From: Sclerodactyla briareus
Lineage: Eukaryota; Echinodermata; Holothuroidea; Dendrochirotida; Sclerodactylidae
Direction: 5' to 3'
DNA: 64,000 nucleotides
NCBI GenBank assembly: GCA_026419785.1
Contig: JAODTK010005864.1
Coordinates: forward strand, 1 to 64,000
Shown in pieces: positions 47,795-58,620 of this stretch (the stretch's first letter is position 1; each line of letters begins with the position of its first letter). Made by a program: the position numbers and the translations under genes. Under the pieces are notes generated by a model. The model did not search any database. It saw only the letters and a list, made by a program, of their open reading frames with translations, and had not been told where the DNA came from.

Positions 47795-48420
47795 CTTACC
47801 ACAGCCATAAAGTAAGCTATTGCGATTATGCATGTCTATCAATTTATTTATCTATCTGTCTGTCTGTCTGTTCACAATTGATTCAAATTTGCTACCCCCC
47901 CCATATCCTGTGATCGATCAGGATGACCATGTGGGGGGCCATCCGGTGGGATGATGAAAAAGATTAGGGTCAAGGTCATCTAAGGATTAACGTTCTGTGA
48001 AATACACACATACACAATGTTCCTCCTGCTATAGTTCAAATTGGATATTCAAGAATGCTTCGTTATTACTTGGGGACCAACGCTTCATATGGGTGTTGAG
48101 GGATTGTGGTCAAGGATAAGCTAGTGGGCATTTTTGCCAGAAAGGTCATTTCTCTTCCACAGATTGAATTGGATGGACATAATAGTTAGTCAGTATTACC
48201 ATTGATATATTGTATATATAGGGTGTCCAAGAATTTAGGGTCAAAGGTCACCTGGGAGTGAAATTGTGTCATTTTGTTTAAAGAGACAAGCAGCTCTTAC
48301 ACCTACAGAAAAGATTGAATGATCACATAGGTTTATTAGTGTTATCATTGACCAATGTTACATATGGGGTGAACTTTTGGTCAAAGGTCACCTGGGCTGG
48401 GTCGTTAACAATATTTTGAT
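47795..48420 (+). repeat. Microsatellite-headed dispersed repeat
   Basis: CTTACCACAGCCATAAAGTAAGC is followed by a (TTTA/CTAT/CTGT)n block at 47841-47872 and a tandem body with three diverged units of about 140-160 bases. GGGTCAAAGGTCA at 48238-48250 and TGGTCAAAGGTCA at 48378-48390 are DR1 half-site pairs inside it. It is the same family as 33.0 kb. Confidence 0.6.
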
Positions 48421-49343
48421 GCTAGTAACTGAAGAGGTGCATCTGTAAAGTTGCATTACTGTTCACCCTAAACAAAACTGCTGACATATGTACAGTATTC
48501 CAAATTTGCTGTGAACCCGCCATTGCTGCAATTAATATTTTTAAAAGGGAGTTCTTCTGTTTCTTAGGAAATAAGTCAGATACAAACATTAGCGAATGAA
48601 TAAATACCACTGATATATATGCTAAAGCTGCTATCTCACAAAAACTTGTGTATAGTTTGCCTAAATTCGCTGAATTAGTGAATCGGTTGCAAAATGTTGC
48701 CTGATTCAGAATTTTCTGCAAACATTCAGCGAAAGATGAACTTCAAACAATTGTGAAGTGTTAGTAAGACCATTGCACCGAGATAGCACTAGTTTTATAC
48801 TTACATTGCTCATTTTCAGGACTCTTCATAGGTTTTTCCACATCGTAAGTTTATTTCAGTTTTCATGAGTTAGTACTAATATTTTGCAACGGTTTTGCAT
48901 TGGCAAACATATACTCACTCATAACATGGATATGTCAGGGGTATAAAAAAAAACGCTCCTGGATAGCATACTGCGATTAGATTAGGTGATACCTCAACAA
49001 TCAGAAAAATAGATGTGTGATGTGTGAAAGACACAAGATTTTTTTTTTGCTCGTTGTTTTTCCGCAACCGATGTTTGATGAAAAAAATGACTCGCAAATA
49101 ATGTGCAAATTCTTCTTCAGGAGATAGCAGCTCAAGCCTCTAGAGGGCGCACTATCAAGGATCGTTTGTGATAGTGTACTGTATTGTATTTCACTGTATA
49201 TAGTCAACTGCCAAAGTTCTTTGGGAGCATAAAACGAACTTTTTTGAGTGGTAACATCAGTTCAATTGGACACATCATGGAGAAAAAATACCTGGAAATT
49301 ACTTTGCTATCTACAGTATGTGTGATCATTTATTTTCTGACAG

Positions 49344-49567
49344 GCTTCAGATTTCGATGCCACCTCCCCAAACAACCTAGTATCTTATACCATCCTGAGT
49401 GGTAACGAAGCGAGGAAGTTCTCCATCAATGAATCGACCGGGGATATCTTTTTTTCCAAAGTACTGTGGACTTTGAGGAGTACCAGAGCTTTGCCCTCAC
49501 TATCATTGCTGAAGACCATGGGTCCCCCCCTCTCAATGATACAGCCTCTGTGTTCATCACTATAAGG
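49344..49567 (+). CDS. Cadherin exon (nearly complete EC repeat)
   Basis: The acceptor is ATTTATTTTCTGACAG and the donor AAGG|GTAAGA. The frame reads ASDFDATSPNNLVSYTI, then FSINESTGDIFFSK. After a one-base slip near 49463 it gives VDFEEYQSFALTIIAEDHG and PPLNDTASVFITIR. All EC landmarks from the A-x-D-x-D loop through the TGDI turn, the DFEE (DRE-type) site and the A-x-D-x-G-x-P-P-L motif are present in order. The length of 224 is one short of 225 with phase 0 at both ends, so one lost base explains the frame break. Confidence 0.92.
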
Positions 49568-49765
49568 GTAAGAGTACAGTCATAGCAGACCAGGGGTTAG
49601 TGTGGGCCTAGTGACCATTTTGTGCGCTATTGGTCGGTGGGGTCCACATATTTTGTATTGGTATTATAATTTAGTGTGCATGGAAGAAGTTTTCCTTTCT
49701 ACATACTTTCTGCTGACCTGGTGCTGTCATGCCTATGTCGTTGCTACCCCCAAATTCATATATAG

Positions 49766-50150
49766 CAGTAGTTCCCAAAATTTTCAAGGCGGAGATCCCA
49801 TTTCAATGTAGCGCCATCAGAGTGCAACCCCAAGTTAGTGTCTCCGGAATAATGACGTTGTGTAGGCATTCACTTAACCCCGTTTTTGTGTACAGAAGCA
49901 GGGTGGCCAGCGACAATTGAGCGAAAAACGCCAAATTCACTCAGGAAAAAAACCCTAGAACGACCTCTAATAAAACCCTAGATATGAGTTTTTTCAGGGT
50001 GAATTTTGTAGGATTTTGACTGCGAACTTACAAATTCGGATGAATATGGGTACCTTCAGATTTGTTATATATTTCAAAACAGCCTGCGACCCCACAGAAA
50101 TTGCTTCACGACCCCAGTTGGGGTTGCAACCCCGTGTTTGGGAAACCATG
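49766..50150. mobile_element. hAT MITE with target-site duplication
   Basis: The left end CAGTAGTTCCCAAA and the right end, read on the other strand, CATGGTTTCCCAAA pair as hAT-Charlie-like TIRs. The eight flanking bases are ATATATAG on the left and ATATATAT on the right, a 7/8 match that fits the 8-bp duplication hAT elements make. The body contains GACCCCACAGAAATTGC- and ACGACCCCAGTTGGGG-like phrases usual for this group. It is in the intron after the exon at 49344-49567. Confidence 0.75.
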
Positions 50151-51000
50151 ATATATATCCGAGGCGTTTGATTGTATCTATATTCATAGTATCTGCCCCC
50201 CAACTTATGAGTGCCTCCCACAATAACAGTTTATGCACAAGCAAATTATTCAACTCGCTTTGAACCCTCCAACTTTCGGAGGATGGTTGCACCCTTGTGC
50301 TAATACACTACAGAATGCACCTCACACTGCCGGAGGTACGTGTGGGCATCGGAGGGGGGGGGGGGGGGAGGTGTTTGCTAAGGCCCTGGAGTTGAATTGT
50401 CATGTACTCCAGTATACTTGTAAGCTGTATGTCTCTCAGAATCAGAAAACTGATTCATTTTGTGGAAGAGAACCTTTAGAGTCTGGACAGCTAGGCGCTA
50501 CCGGCGCAGCTGTGTAAGGCCATTTTTTCAACCAGGTAATAGATGGGAACCAGTCAACCAAAATATATCTGTATGTGCAGATGTTTTCCTCCCCTTAAAA
50601 AAAAAAATCATGGGGATGTGGCCTTGCAGAAAAAACAAGAAAAAAAATGATCAGGATATTCTATCCAATTGTGAATCTTTCCAGCTGTTCTGAAGGTATT
50701 TGCTTTACTTTGCCTAGTGCCAGCTGTTTAGATGGGTAGAGCATTTTGTAATAACTCCAAAACATTGAAAAAGGTGGGAAACCCCTGCATTACGCATTAT
50801 TAACACATATATATGAGGCTATGGAGAGGAAAAAAATCAAACAAAAAACTGTTTTTTTCTGTTTCTACTTAACGGACAGCTGTAAGCTGAAAAACTCAAC
50901 TGCCTGTCATGCATTTCCAATCAGTGGTCCTGCATTAAGAACATCCCGTTATGGAATAGAAAACATGTATAACCGATAAAAAACACCATTTCTTTTCCAG

Positions 51001-51076
51001 GATATAAATGACAATGCTCCCCAGTTTGAGAGGGAAGTCTACAATTTCTCTGTCTATGAGAATGCCACTGACGGAG
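51001..51076 (+). CDS. Cadherin exon (linker and EC start)
   Basis: This short exon lies between TTCTTTTCCAG and GGAG|GTATGT. It reads DINDNAPQFEREVYNF then SVYENATDG. It supplies the complete calcium linker after FITIR of the previous exon and the YEN motif that begins the next repeat. It is 76 bases, ending in phase 1, and joins perfectly to the next exon. The frame is intact. Confidence 0.93.
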
Positions 51077-51120
51077 GTATGTAGGATATTAATTTTGTCC
51101 TTGTTGGGTCCTGTATGGAC

Positions 51121-51306
51121 GGGCGTTGTAACGAGTCACTAAATTCTATGACTCGAGTCACTGACTCACTGAGATTTATGTGACTTGAGTTGAGGTCACT
51201 GACTCGAGTCACTGTACTGTTTTAATGGGGAAAATCTTCACAAAGTTGCTTGAGTCATTACATATTTGGAAAATAGTGACTCGAGTCATGACTCGTTACA
51301 ACACTG
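51121..51306. mobile_element. hAT-like MITE with GTTGTAACGAGTCA TIRs
   Basis: GTTGTAACGAGTCACTAAAT at 51125 faces the complement of ATGACTCGTTACAACACTG at 51288-51306. The complement of the right end begins CAGTGTTGTAACGAGTCA, a hAT-like terminus. Inside are several GACTCGAGTCACTGACTC words. Flanking GTATGGAC and GTATACAG share GTAT and may be a decayed 8-bp duplication. The word composition relates it to the larger element at 31142-32626. It lies 45 bases after the cadherin exon at 51001-51076. Confidence 0.68.
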
Positions 51307-51807
51307 GTATACAGACTGTAGCGAAGCCATTCAGTCACATGACGACCATCAGTCAAGTGTCCAAAAAAAGTCTCCATAACCAAAGACTGAAAAAAAAAAT
51401 CCTGTTGCATGCAGCATGAAAGAGCCTAATATATTTTACATGCATCTATAATACATGACCTTTCGACTAGTATCGGGTCAAGGCGTAATTGTACTCACAG
51501 AGTACACCCTCTTGTTTTTTTCTTGTACTATCGATGTTTATGAGATACCCGACACCAGCTACGTCACAGTTTGTGACTTCGATTATTGTCATTTGTGTAA
51601 GTCTTGTCTACCTGGGAAAAGTGTGTATGTCAGTATTTTGTAAGATATATTGGATATTTGTAAATATATATATAGAGACCCAAGTTACCTGTAGTCTTCA
51701 CAAGAGTTAGTGGAATACATTGCAAACAGTGTCAGTGAATTACCATCCTTCACAGCAATTTCCTGTTGGTTTATAGCAGGACAGCTGTGCTGATTCGTTA
51801 GGAGGAG

Positions 51808-51833
51808 TAGGGGGGGGGGGGGGGGGGGGGGGG
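51808..51833. repeat. Poly-G run
   Basis: About 25 G residues in a row, with shorter G/C runs at 50355-50370 and 44671-44684. Such runs are prone to length error in sequencing and assembly. Confidence 0.8.
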
Positions 51834-52229
51834 TAGGCAAATTTGCAGGGCTTCAGTGTTTTTACACCAGCTTAATTTGATGTGTCATGTGGTATGATTA
51901 ACAATGTCATCCTCTCATTGAATACTCTGCCTGAAGCACGAGAAACGTGTGAAGGTAGGTACTATCAGGATAGACACGCACACCTTTACAACAGACTCTC
52001 ATTACACACTTCATAGCCATGTAAACGCACACATCAAACAGTGGCCTAATGTTGGGCCTGACGTTAACACTGTTATTATTGCACACCTGCAGGTTACATA
52101 GGTTACAATGCATTCTTGGTTTATTACAGTAAGCTTTTTGATCAGACTTTCACCGCCGGCAGTTACTTCAAACACCCAGCTACATCAGAGGCGGGAAGGT
52201 CAGAAATCCGGAATTGTCAAAAAGCTCAT

Positions 52230-52304
52230 GGCTCCACCGGGATTCAGACCGCTGACCTCTTGCTCTATGTGCAAGCGCCCTGCCAATTGAGCTATCAAGC
52301 TGCC
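52230..52304 (-). mobile_element. tRNA-derived SINE head
   Basis: The minus strand reads as a tRNA-like 75-mer with TAGCTCAATTGGCAGGGC (D-arm and A box), a loop region and GCGGTCTGAATCCCGG (T-arm and B box with a TC-to-CT change from GGTTCGAATCC). The acceptor ends GGC and GCC can pair for only the first three bases. The SINE body continues to lower coordinates with AGCTTTTTGACAATTCCGG. It is therefore a SINE promoter, not a working tRNA. Confidence 0.7.
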
Positions 52305-52344
52305 TGGTGTGCTCGCACCCAGGAACAAGATACCCTTCATGCGT

Positions 52345-52866
52345 GGAACTGCTTCTATACTTTGACAATGCTAGTTCTATTGTTGATGCACTATCCCCCT
52401 GCAGAGATCAAATTTGTTACAATTCGACCTGGGGACCAATTGTTACCCACTATGGGGAGTAGCGTGGCTACTATTTTGTATATGTAATTTGAGAAGCGTA
52501 AGTGACAACCTGTAGTGACAATTGGAGAAATATAGACAGAGAGGCGGGAAGGTCGAATGGATCTCTGGAGGGGGATAGTGCATCAACAATAGAACTAGCA
52601 TTGTTCAAGTATAGATGCAGATCCCAAGCTAAGCTACTATTGATTGAGAACCTTTAGTGGTCCAATAAATATTTAGTGGTAATAAATATTTAGTGGAAAT
52701 ATAGACAGAGAGGCGGGAAGGTCGAATGGATCTCTGGAGGGGGATAGTGCATCAACAATAGAACTAGCATTGTTCAAGTATAGATGCAGATCCCAAGCTA
52801 AGCTACTATTGATTGAGAACCTTTATGTCAAATAAATATTTAGTGGTAATAAATATTTAGTGGAAA
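52345..52866. repeat. Tandem 168-bp duplication with inverted partner
   Basis: TATAGACAGAGAGGCGGGAA occurs at 52531 and 52700, and a third start at 52867, giving two units of 169 and 167 bases that are nearly identical. The segment at 52345-52400 (TAGTTCTATTGTTGATGCAC and flanks) is the inverse of part of each unit (GTGCATCAACAATAGAACTA). The third start runs into CTAAAAAGCTCATGACCTC, which resembles the SINE body at 52217-52235. The units carry AATAAATATTTAGTGG twice at their end. Confidence 0.75.
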
Positions 52867-52994
52867 TATAGACAGAGAGCAGAATGTTCAGAAGGGCTAA
52901 AAAGCTCATGACCTCACCAGGATTATATCACTATATTTATTACCATCAGTTTTATTGTACCATAAAATGTCGTTTTCACCACTTTCAGTTTTAG

Positions 52995-53281
52995 TTGGGC
53001 GGTTGTACGCGACAGACATGATACCAGCTACAATGGTGAGGTGGACTACACCATATCGGAGGGGGGCCTGGATCACTTCTTCATCAACAGTCAGGGCGAG
53101 ATCATCGTGTCTAGAGACCTGGATCGTGATGAGGCTGCTCAGTATGCCCTCATAGTCATTGCTCGGGACCGTGGTACCCCCCAGCTGACCGACACATGCA
53201 ACGTGGGCATCAGTCTGAAAGATATCAACGACAAACCGCCTGAATTTTCTCAGAGCCAGTATGTGGCAACGATTCCAGAAG
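52995..53281 (+). CDS. Cadherin exon (almost whole EC repeat plus linker)
   Basis: Two acceptors six bases apart are possible, CTTTCAG before 52989 and GTTTTAG before 52995; both keep the frame. It reads VGRLYATD, then after a slip near 53018 NGEVDYTISEGGLDHFF, SQGEIIVSRDLDRDEAA, ARDRGTPQLTD and DINDKPPEF, ending YVATIPE at a GTTTGT donor. The LDRDE, ARDRGTP and linker motifs are classic. The length of 287 is one short of the 288 required by phases 2 and 1. It sits 90 bases after a SINE-derived tandem duplication. Confidence 0.92.
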
Positions 53282-53952
53282 GTTTGTACAACATTCACAG
53301 TGGGTGCTTATACAAATAGGGCAACCGCCAATCGGATTCTGCAATTTTGGTTGATGTGACATTTGTCAAAATCGTCCAAAATGTGAAGAAAAAAATGTGA
53401 CATTTTCGTTGGCACTTTCTGGACATTATATTCCAAACTGTGAAATTGATTTTGAATACATGTGATTTTTTTGAGAAAACTATGCATCTCTATTCAGTCA
53501 TGGGAATGATACTTGAGTGTACTCGCATACTCCAGTTAATGGAATGCCCAAATCCATTCTATTCGAGGAGACATTTTACCACATTTTATGCACATATACA
53601 CAGTGAAGCAATTGTTGTTAAATGATGTAAACATTTCCTTTCAATATTCAAGCGTTTAACTGATGATATATATCGGAAACGATTGCTGTGGGATGCATTC
53701 TTCATGCAAATTAGCTCTATCTACAATATAATCACAGTAGATAATGCTCAGATTTATTACTAGCCTACTATTTCCTAACCTGCGCTGGGCATCAATTGGA
53801 GCCTTTACGGTTCCTGGTACCTGGTTGGCACTTCTGCCAAGCATATGTTTTGATATATGAGAGCTAGAATTTTTCAGGAGTTGCAAATGCTCTCGAAATG
53901 TGAAATATGATTGATTTTGTTGATTGAAACAAATAACCTTTTCTTACATCAG

Positions 53953-54194
53953 ATACGAAACTGGAACATGAGATCGTAGTCTTGAACGCCACAGATTCAG
54001 ATGAGAGCAGCGACCTAGCCTTCTCCATCACGTCCGTTTACCCGGACCAGCCACACCAGTTTGCCCTCAGTGAAGATCTTGGTGTCTTGACGCTAAACCA
54101 GAGCTGGACTATGAGGATGAGAGTGTGGATTCGTTCGAGATAGGTGTCCGTGTCGTGGACCTCAACACGAATGAAGGACACCCTGAAGATACAG
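53953..54194 (+). CDS. Cadherin exon (EC repeat body)
   Basis: After a TTCTTACATCAG acceptor it reads DTKLEHEIVVLNATDSDES (its first codon shared with the previous exon), then FSITSVYPDQPHQFALSED and GVLTL. After a slip near 54094 it reads PELDYEDESVDSFEIGVRVV and DLNTNEGHPEDT, ending ACAG|GTAGGA. The N-A-T-D-S-D loop, the GVLTL turn and the ELDYEDE site are all in place. The length of 242 is one short of the 243 expected. It joins the exon at 59659 across a 5.5-kb intron to give a continuous strand F-G. Confidence 0.91.
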
Positions 54195-54663
54195 GTAGGA
54201 GGGTCCTTCTCATCAAATCTACAGTTATGGTACAGAAGACAAGGTCAGGGGAAGTTACTCACTCAGCAGAGCTCAAGACTTTTTGACCTTTGAAGATTGT
54301 GAGTTGTTAAGTTCTGCAGGGTCCAGGGCTCACGATAAGCAGGCACCAAGGGGCTATAAAGCTCCCAGAAATGCACCAATAACCCCTGGTCCCAATGAAA
54401 TTTCATAGGCCAGGGGCAATTTTATCAGGTATACAGCCCCTGAGTTTTCCGGTTGATCACACTGAAGTTACAGATGCAGGCATGAACTACTTTGATGTTT
54501 TGAGAGCAGATTGACAGTCTGACACTATAGTAGTGTATGTAATATTGCATGTGAGTCGGGTTCTATCAGCTCTTGGGTCGGCTTTGAGCTTGGACCCCTG
54601 GGCAAGGTCCAATTAGTATCCTTGGTGTGCCCTCTGGCAGGGCACTTCTTCTCAGCTGTCTTC

Positions 54664-54752
54664 TAAAAATCACATTCCCCCTAAATCACATCCCCCTAAA
54701 TCACATCCCACTAAATCACATCCCACTAAATCACATCCCACAATTAAATCAC
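54664..54752 (+). repeat. 16-bp minisatellite
   Basis: CTAAATCACATCCC(C/A) is repeated about five times with a 15-16-base period, between cadherin exons at 54194 and 59659. The frame through it gives NHIPL repeats and is not a gene. Confidence 0.85.
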
Positions 54753-55568
54753 ATTGTCTCAATTGTCTCACATTTCAACCTGTATATATCGTTTGATTAT
54801 TTTGTACAGTGCTGCTGATGACTTTTGTTCTTCGTTACTATATGTTTCATAGTGATAATAACAATCCCTGCACTCACATAAAACTAAAGATGGTACTAAT
54901 AGGATGGGAACACATATTTACAATATAGGGCCTAATAATGTTTAGACCTAATAATAACGCCATAAACCCACGCATCACACACAAATTACATTAGCTGACA
55001 TTAGACCTACAATGTTACCCTAATGACTTATTCACATTCTCAGACACTAACAATGTTTACCACATGCTCGGCGCCTAATGAACAAAGCTTCTTCATATGA
55101 ACATCGCCACTGACAGACTGACAGTTATATTACAATATGGATGCATGATGAATATATTTTCTCCATTTTGTGGTGTTAAACTCCGCTAGTAGGACTGATG
55201 CGTTGCCTACACAAGGCTAAACGTTTCTTTTGAGTTTCTGTGATGATTCACTGGACTGTTTGTGCTCTTTGAAAGACAATGAAGGGGCACTTTTGGGAGA
55301 GGGGGCAGATTTGAAGGAAACAATAGTTAAAGGTCCATGATCAGCTGCTCTGAGACTGTCAGCGTATTTTCGGATCTCCGGTGATGATAGATGAGCAAAT
55401 CAAACTTTTGCCCTTCCCAACATCAAATTTGTTTTACTGATTTCTTTGAGACTGCTATTCAAAGACTTCAGATAACCATTCTGTTCATACTACTCCAGCG
55501 CATTGAGATGTCCTTCACATTCATGTGCTATATTAGAACCAATTCATTATTATTAATAATCCCATCTT

Positions 55569-56186
55569 AAGCTGTGTTTCCATGCACGCGGCAGGCGGGC
55601 ACACGGGCACCCCCGGGTAACCGTTCCCATGCACGCAGATGCAGAGGCGGGCAGGTGCAGCCTTTTAACACAATCATGCACCTCCTCCCCCATTTGTTGA
55701 ACACCTGATGCATACTAGTGTTCAAACCTAACCACCGGTGTTCAGTTTCTAAGAACCATTGGTCTGAATGTGAACGATAGTGCCTAAAAAACTATTCAAA
55801 ATTGACAGGTTTTGGGGATTTAATTAGCATATAACTGACATGTCAATGATTCAAGCATGCAAATATGTGTTCAAATAGGTGTCTGGCCGTCAAAAATAGA
55901 GAATTTTTTTCTCAAGATATCATTACGAGTGTTGAAACAAATGCGAGTGTTGTTCGAAACATGAGTTGAACATTGTTCCTCTATACCCTGCACCATCGTG
56001 TAACGAGCCAGTAAGATTACAGGGAAATTCCCAGAAATCGATGACTGAATACCACCCAGGCACGCTGGCGGGGAGTAAAGTTGCTACATGACCGAAAATG
56101 CCCGCCCGCCCACATCCAAGTGCATGGAATACGGGTCATAAAAGTTATAGTGAGGAATTTTACCCACGTGCATGGAAACGCAGCTT
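55569..56186. mobile_element. TIR element of 618 bp
   Basis: AAGCTGTGTTTCCATGCACG at 55569 and, read on the other strand, AAGCTGCGTTTCCATGCACG at 56186 differ at one base in 20. Flanking TTA on the left and TTA/TA on the right suggest a short TA or TWA target duplication, as in Tc1/mariner or PIF/Harbinger groups. GC-rich subterminal GGCGGGC words face each other. No transposase is seen. Confidence 0.72.
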
Positions 56187-57739
56187 TATTGTGAAAGTGT
56201 ACTTTGTATTGCTAATACATGGATAATATTAGTACCCCACTGGTATAGTGTTAATCATGGCAGTTACAAATACTTTTCAATGATTCCGCATTGTGATTGG
56301 TTCAGCTGATTATGGTCTGTTCTATGCCGCGAACCATGCCCCACAGCTACGAAGTAAATATCATCTGTTTCGCTGGAAGAGTAAGATCAATGATGCTGGT
56401 AGAAAATCGGATTATTCAACAGTTGATTGGAGTAATTTCACGTACTGTAGTCCACTCACTATAGGACTGCAATTATGCATCACTTGCATCTCAGATTTAG
56501 TGTCTTATATGGGGACCACACATCAGTGTATCGTGTCTGCGGGAGGTCTTCACAATATAGGGTTGCCCAAGTATGGTGCTTCTTGCTTACTTACTTACTT
56601 ACTTACTTACACTACATTACATGTCGCCTCTCAAGATCTCTACTTTCACACAACTGCAGAGAACTGCGCAGAGAACTCCTGAAGCTTTCGGTGGGATTCA
56701 AAATTGCAATCCATTAATCTCTAAGCCTAAGGGGGTTCTGGCGACCTAGCTGATCCACAATAACCCCTGTGGATCACCTACGCTCCATCAAAAACCTCCT
56801 AAATGGTGTACTTCCAATCTTGGCGCTTCTTCTAGCGATGAGTTCAGGGTCACAGAGTGACAATCAATTCGTCAAATTGGTATATTTTATGCGAATTACA
56901 TATCATTGTGACCTTACACCTTTATCCTGTGCAAACTAGGCTACAAGAGACAAGAAGTCATATCATTTAAAACTGCAGGCTGGATACAAAGAGGTTATAA
57001 CGTGGAGAATGGAGAACTCTATCTATAGGTCCAAACCCCATTTCAATACGACGTTCCTATGTGTAGTTGTCAGCCTACAAAGTTTGGTCCATTATGCACT
57101 TATGCAGAGAATTGGGGAGAAAAATCTCTCAATTGCACGATAACGCAGACTTCACACTTGGATGACCCGGGAAGGTATGTCATGTATTCATTTTGTTGAA
57201 TAAGTCACATTAGGCCAAATAAAAAAAAAACAGTTTCTCGTCCCGCCCGCACGCTTCTTTTCACGCCGCATGGTGTTTTTTTTGGGTTTTTTTTTTAATA
57301 TGCCAAAACTAAACATTTTTAACTTCAAATTGCTAGCCTGACCTTTTCAAGACTCTTTTCGAAGAGAACATGGTCCGATTTCCTGTTGTAATGACCCTAA
57401 ATACATCCTAAAATTTCCTACACACCTGAAATTACGATCACAAATTTCTGCCAAAACGGCCGAAATTTGCCGGTATAGGCCTCGATTTTGCCTATGCAAC
57501 AGTGCGTTAGGATAGCTCTTTTTTTTCAAACGTGTAATCTGAAATTCAGGATCATAAATCCCGAAAATACCACTTGTTTTCTGCCTAAATATATCAAAAC
57601 AATGTGAGAGGAGTATGGGGAAGCTATGTCCACCTCTGAAAATTATTTGGGCACAATTTCGGTGGAGGTACTAATTAAGTAGGCCTACTGTGGCAAAACG
57701 GGGGAGGGGGCTGCTTGGATGTATCTGTATGGTCTAGTA

Positions 57740-58620
57740 CAAACACCTGAGAGGTTGTTGTCATACTTCAGGTCATGTGTAGCAGCAAGTCACAGTTTAA
57801 AATGAGCACTACCAACTAAAACTCAATGTCTATTTCACTTAGAGCAGACTTGTAGGATTTAACATCAGCAGCCTCCTGAATCTCACAGGGTAGCCGTTCC
57901 ATTCAGGTATTGTCCTTGGGTACAGATAATAACGGTAGCAATCCTTTTTTGTGGCAATGAGGTCATTAAGGTCGTTACTTAGTTCCAGTATGGGTAATGA
58001 ATAACCTCTACTAAAATGTGGTCACCAAGATGATAACTGCATACAACTGGATTTTCCTTATGGGTCACCATCATATGTGTAGAAGCATTATGCATTAAGC
58101 GACATTTGCCAGTCCTTTCCAATTGATTGAGTGTGTTTATGTCCCTTTGGAGTTGAAGACAATCACTATGGGACTTGATCTCACTATAGAGAACACAATC
58201 ATCCGCAAGCAGCTTATTGTCTGAGAGGATATTTCTGGGAAGGTCATGTATGTTATATACCAAGAACAGGAGGGGGGCCCAAAACAGTTCCTTGAGGGAC
58301 TCCTGATGTAACTTCCACTTCAGATGAGATGATGTCTCTCCATGTAGGAAAACATGCTGTTGACGTTTGGTGAGAATGACTGAATCCACTTTGAAGCGGT
58401 GATTCTGATACCTGCACTTTGAAGCTTGCATAAGAGACGTTGATGGTGCACACTGTCAAACGCTTTTTTGAAGTCCATAATGATCAAGTCATCCTACTCA
58501 TATGCAGGCCTGTTTCTACGGCAGTAGCCATTATGACATGTGTTCATGAAATTGTGCTTTCCATGCAGGGATGAATTCAATTTCATTTTGAATATTATCC
58601 CATTCGTAGCATCGCTTGTT
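57740..58620 (-). mobile_element. LINE fragment, minus strand (CR1/Jockey-like)
   Basis: The minus strand reads MDFKKAFDSVHHQRLL near 58460, then VPQGTVLGPP in one frame, DLPRNILSDNK and LLADDCVLYSEIKSHSDC (catalytic ADD near 58198-58206), LQLQRDINTLNQLE, and near 57900 RTIPEWNG, the usual C-terminal block. Frames shift several times. It is the same broad family as the copy at 38.4 kb but on the opposite strand, within the 5.5-kb cadherin intron. Confidence 0.82.

Noticed and set aside
52230-52304. Possible functional tRNA gene
   Set aside because: Acceptor stem pairs for only three bases and the B box is altered; surrounding sequence continues as a SINE.
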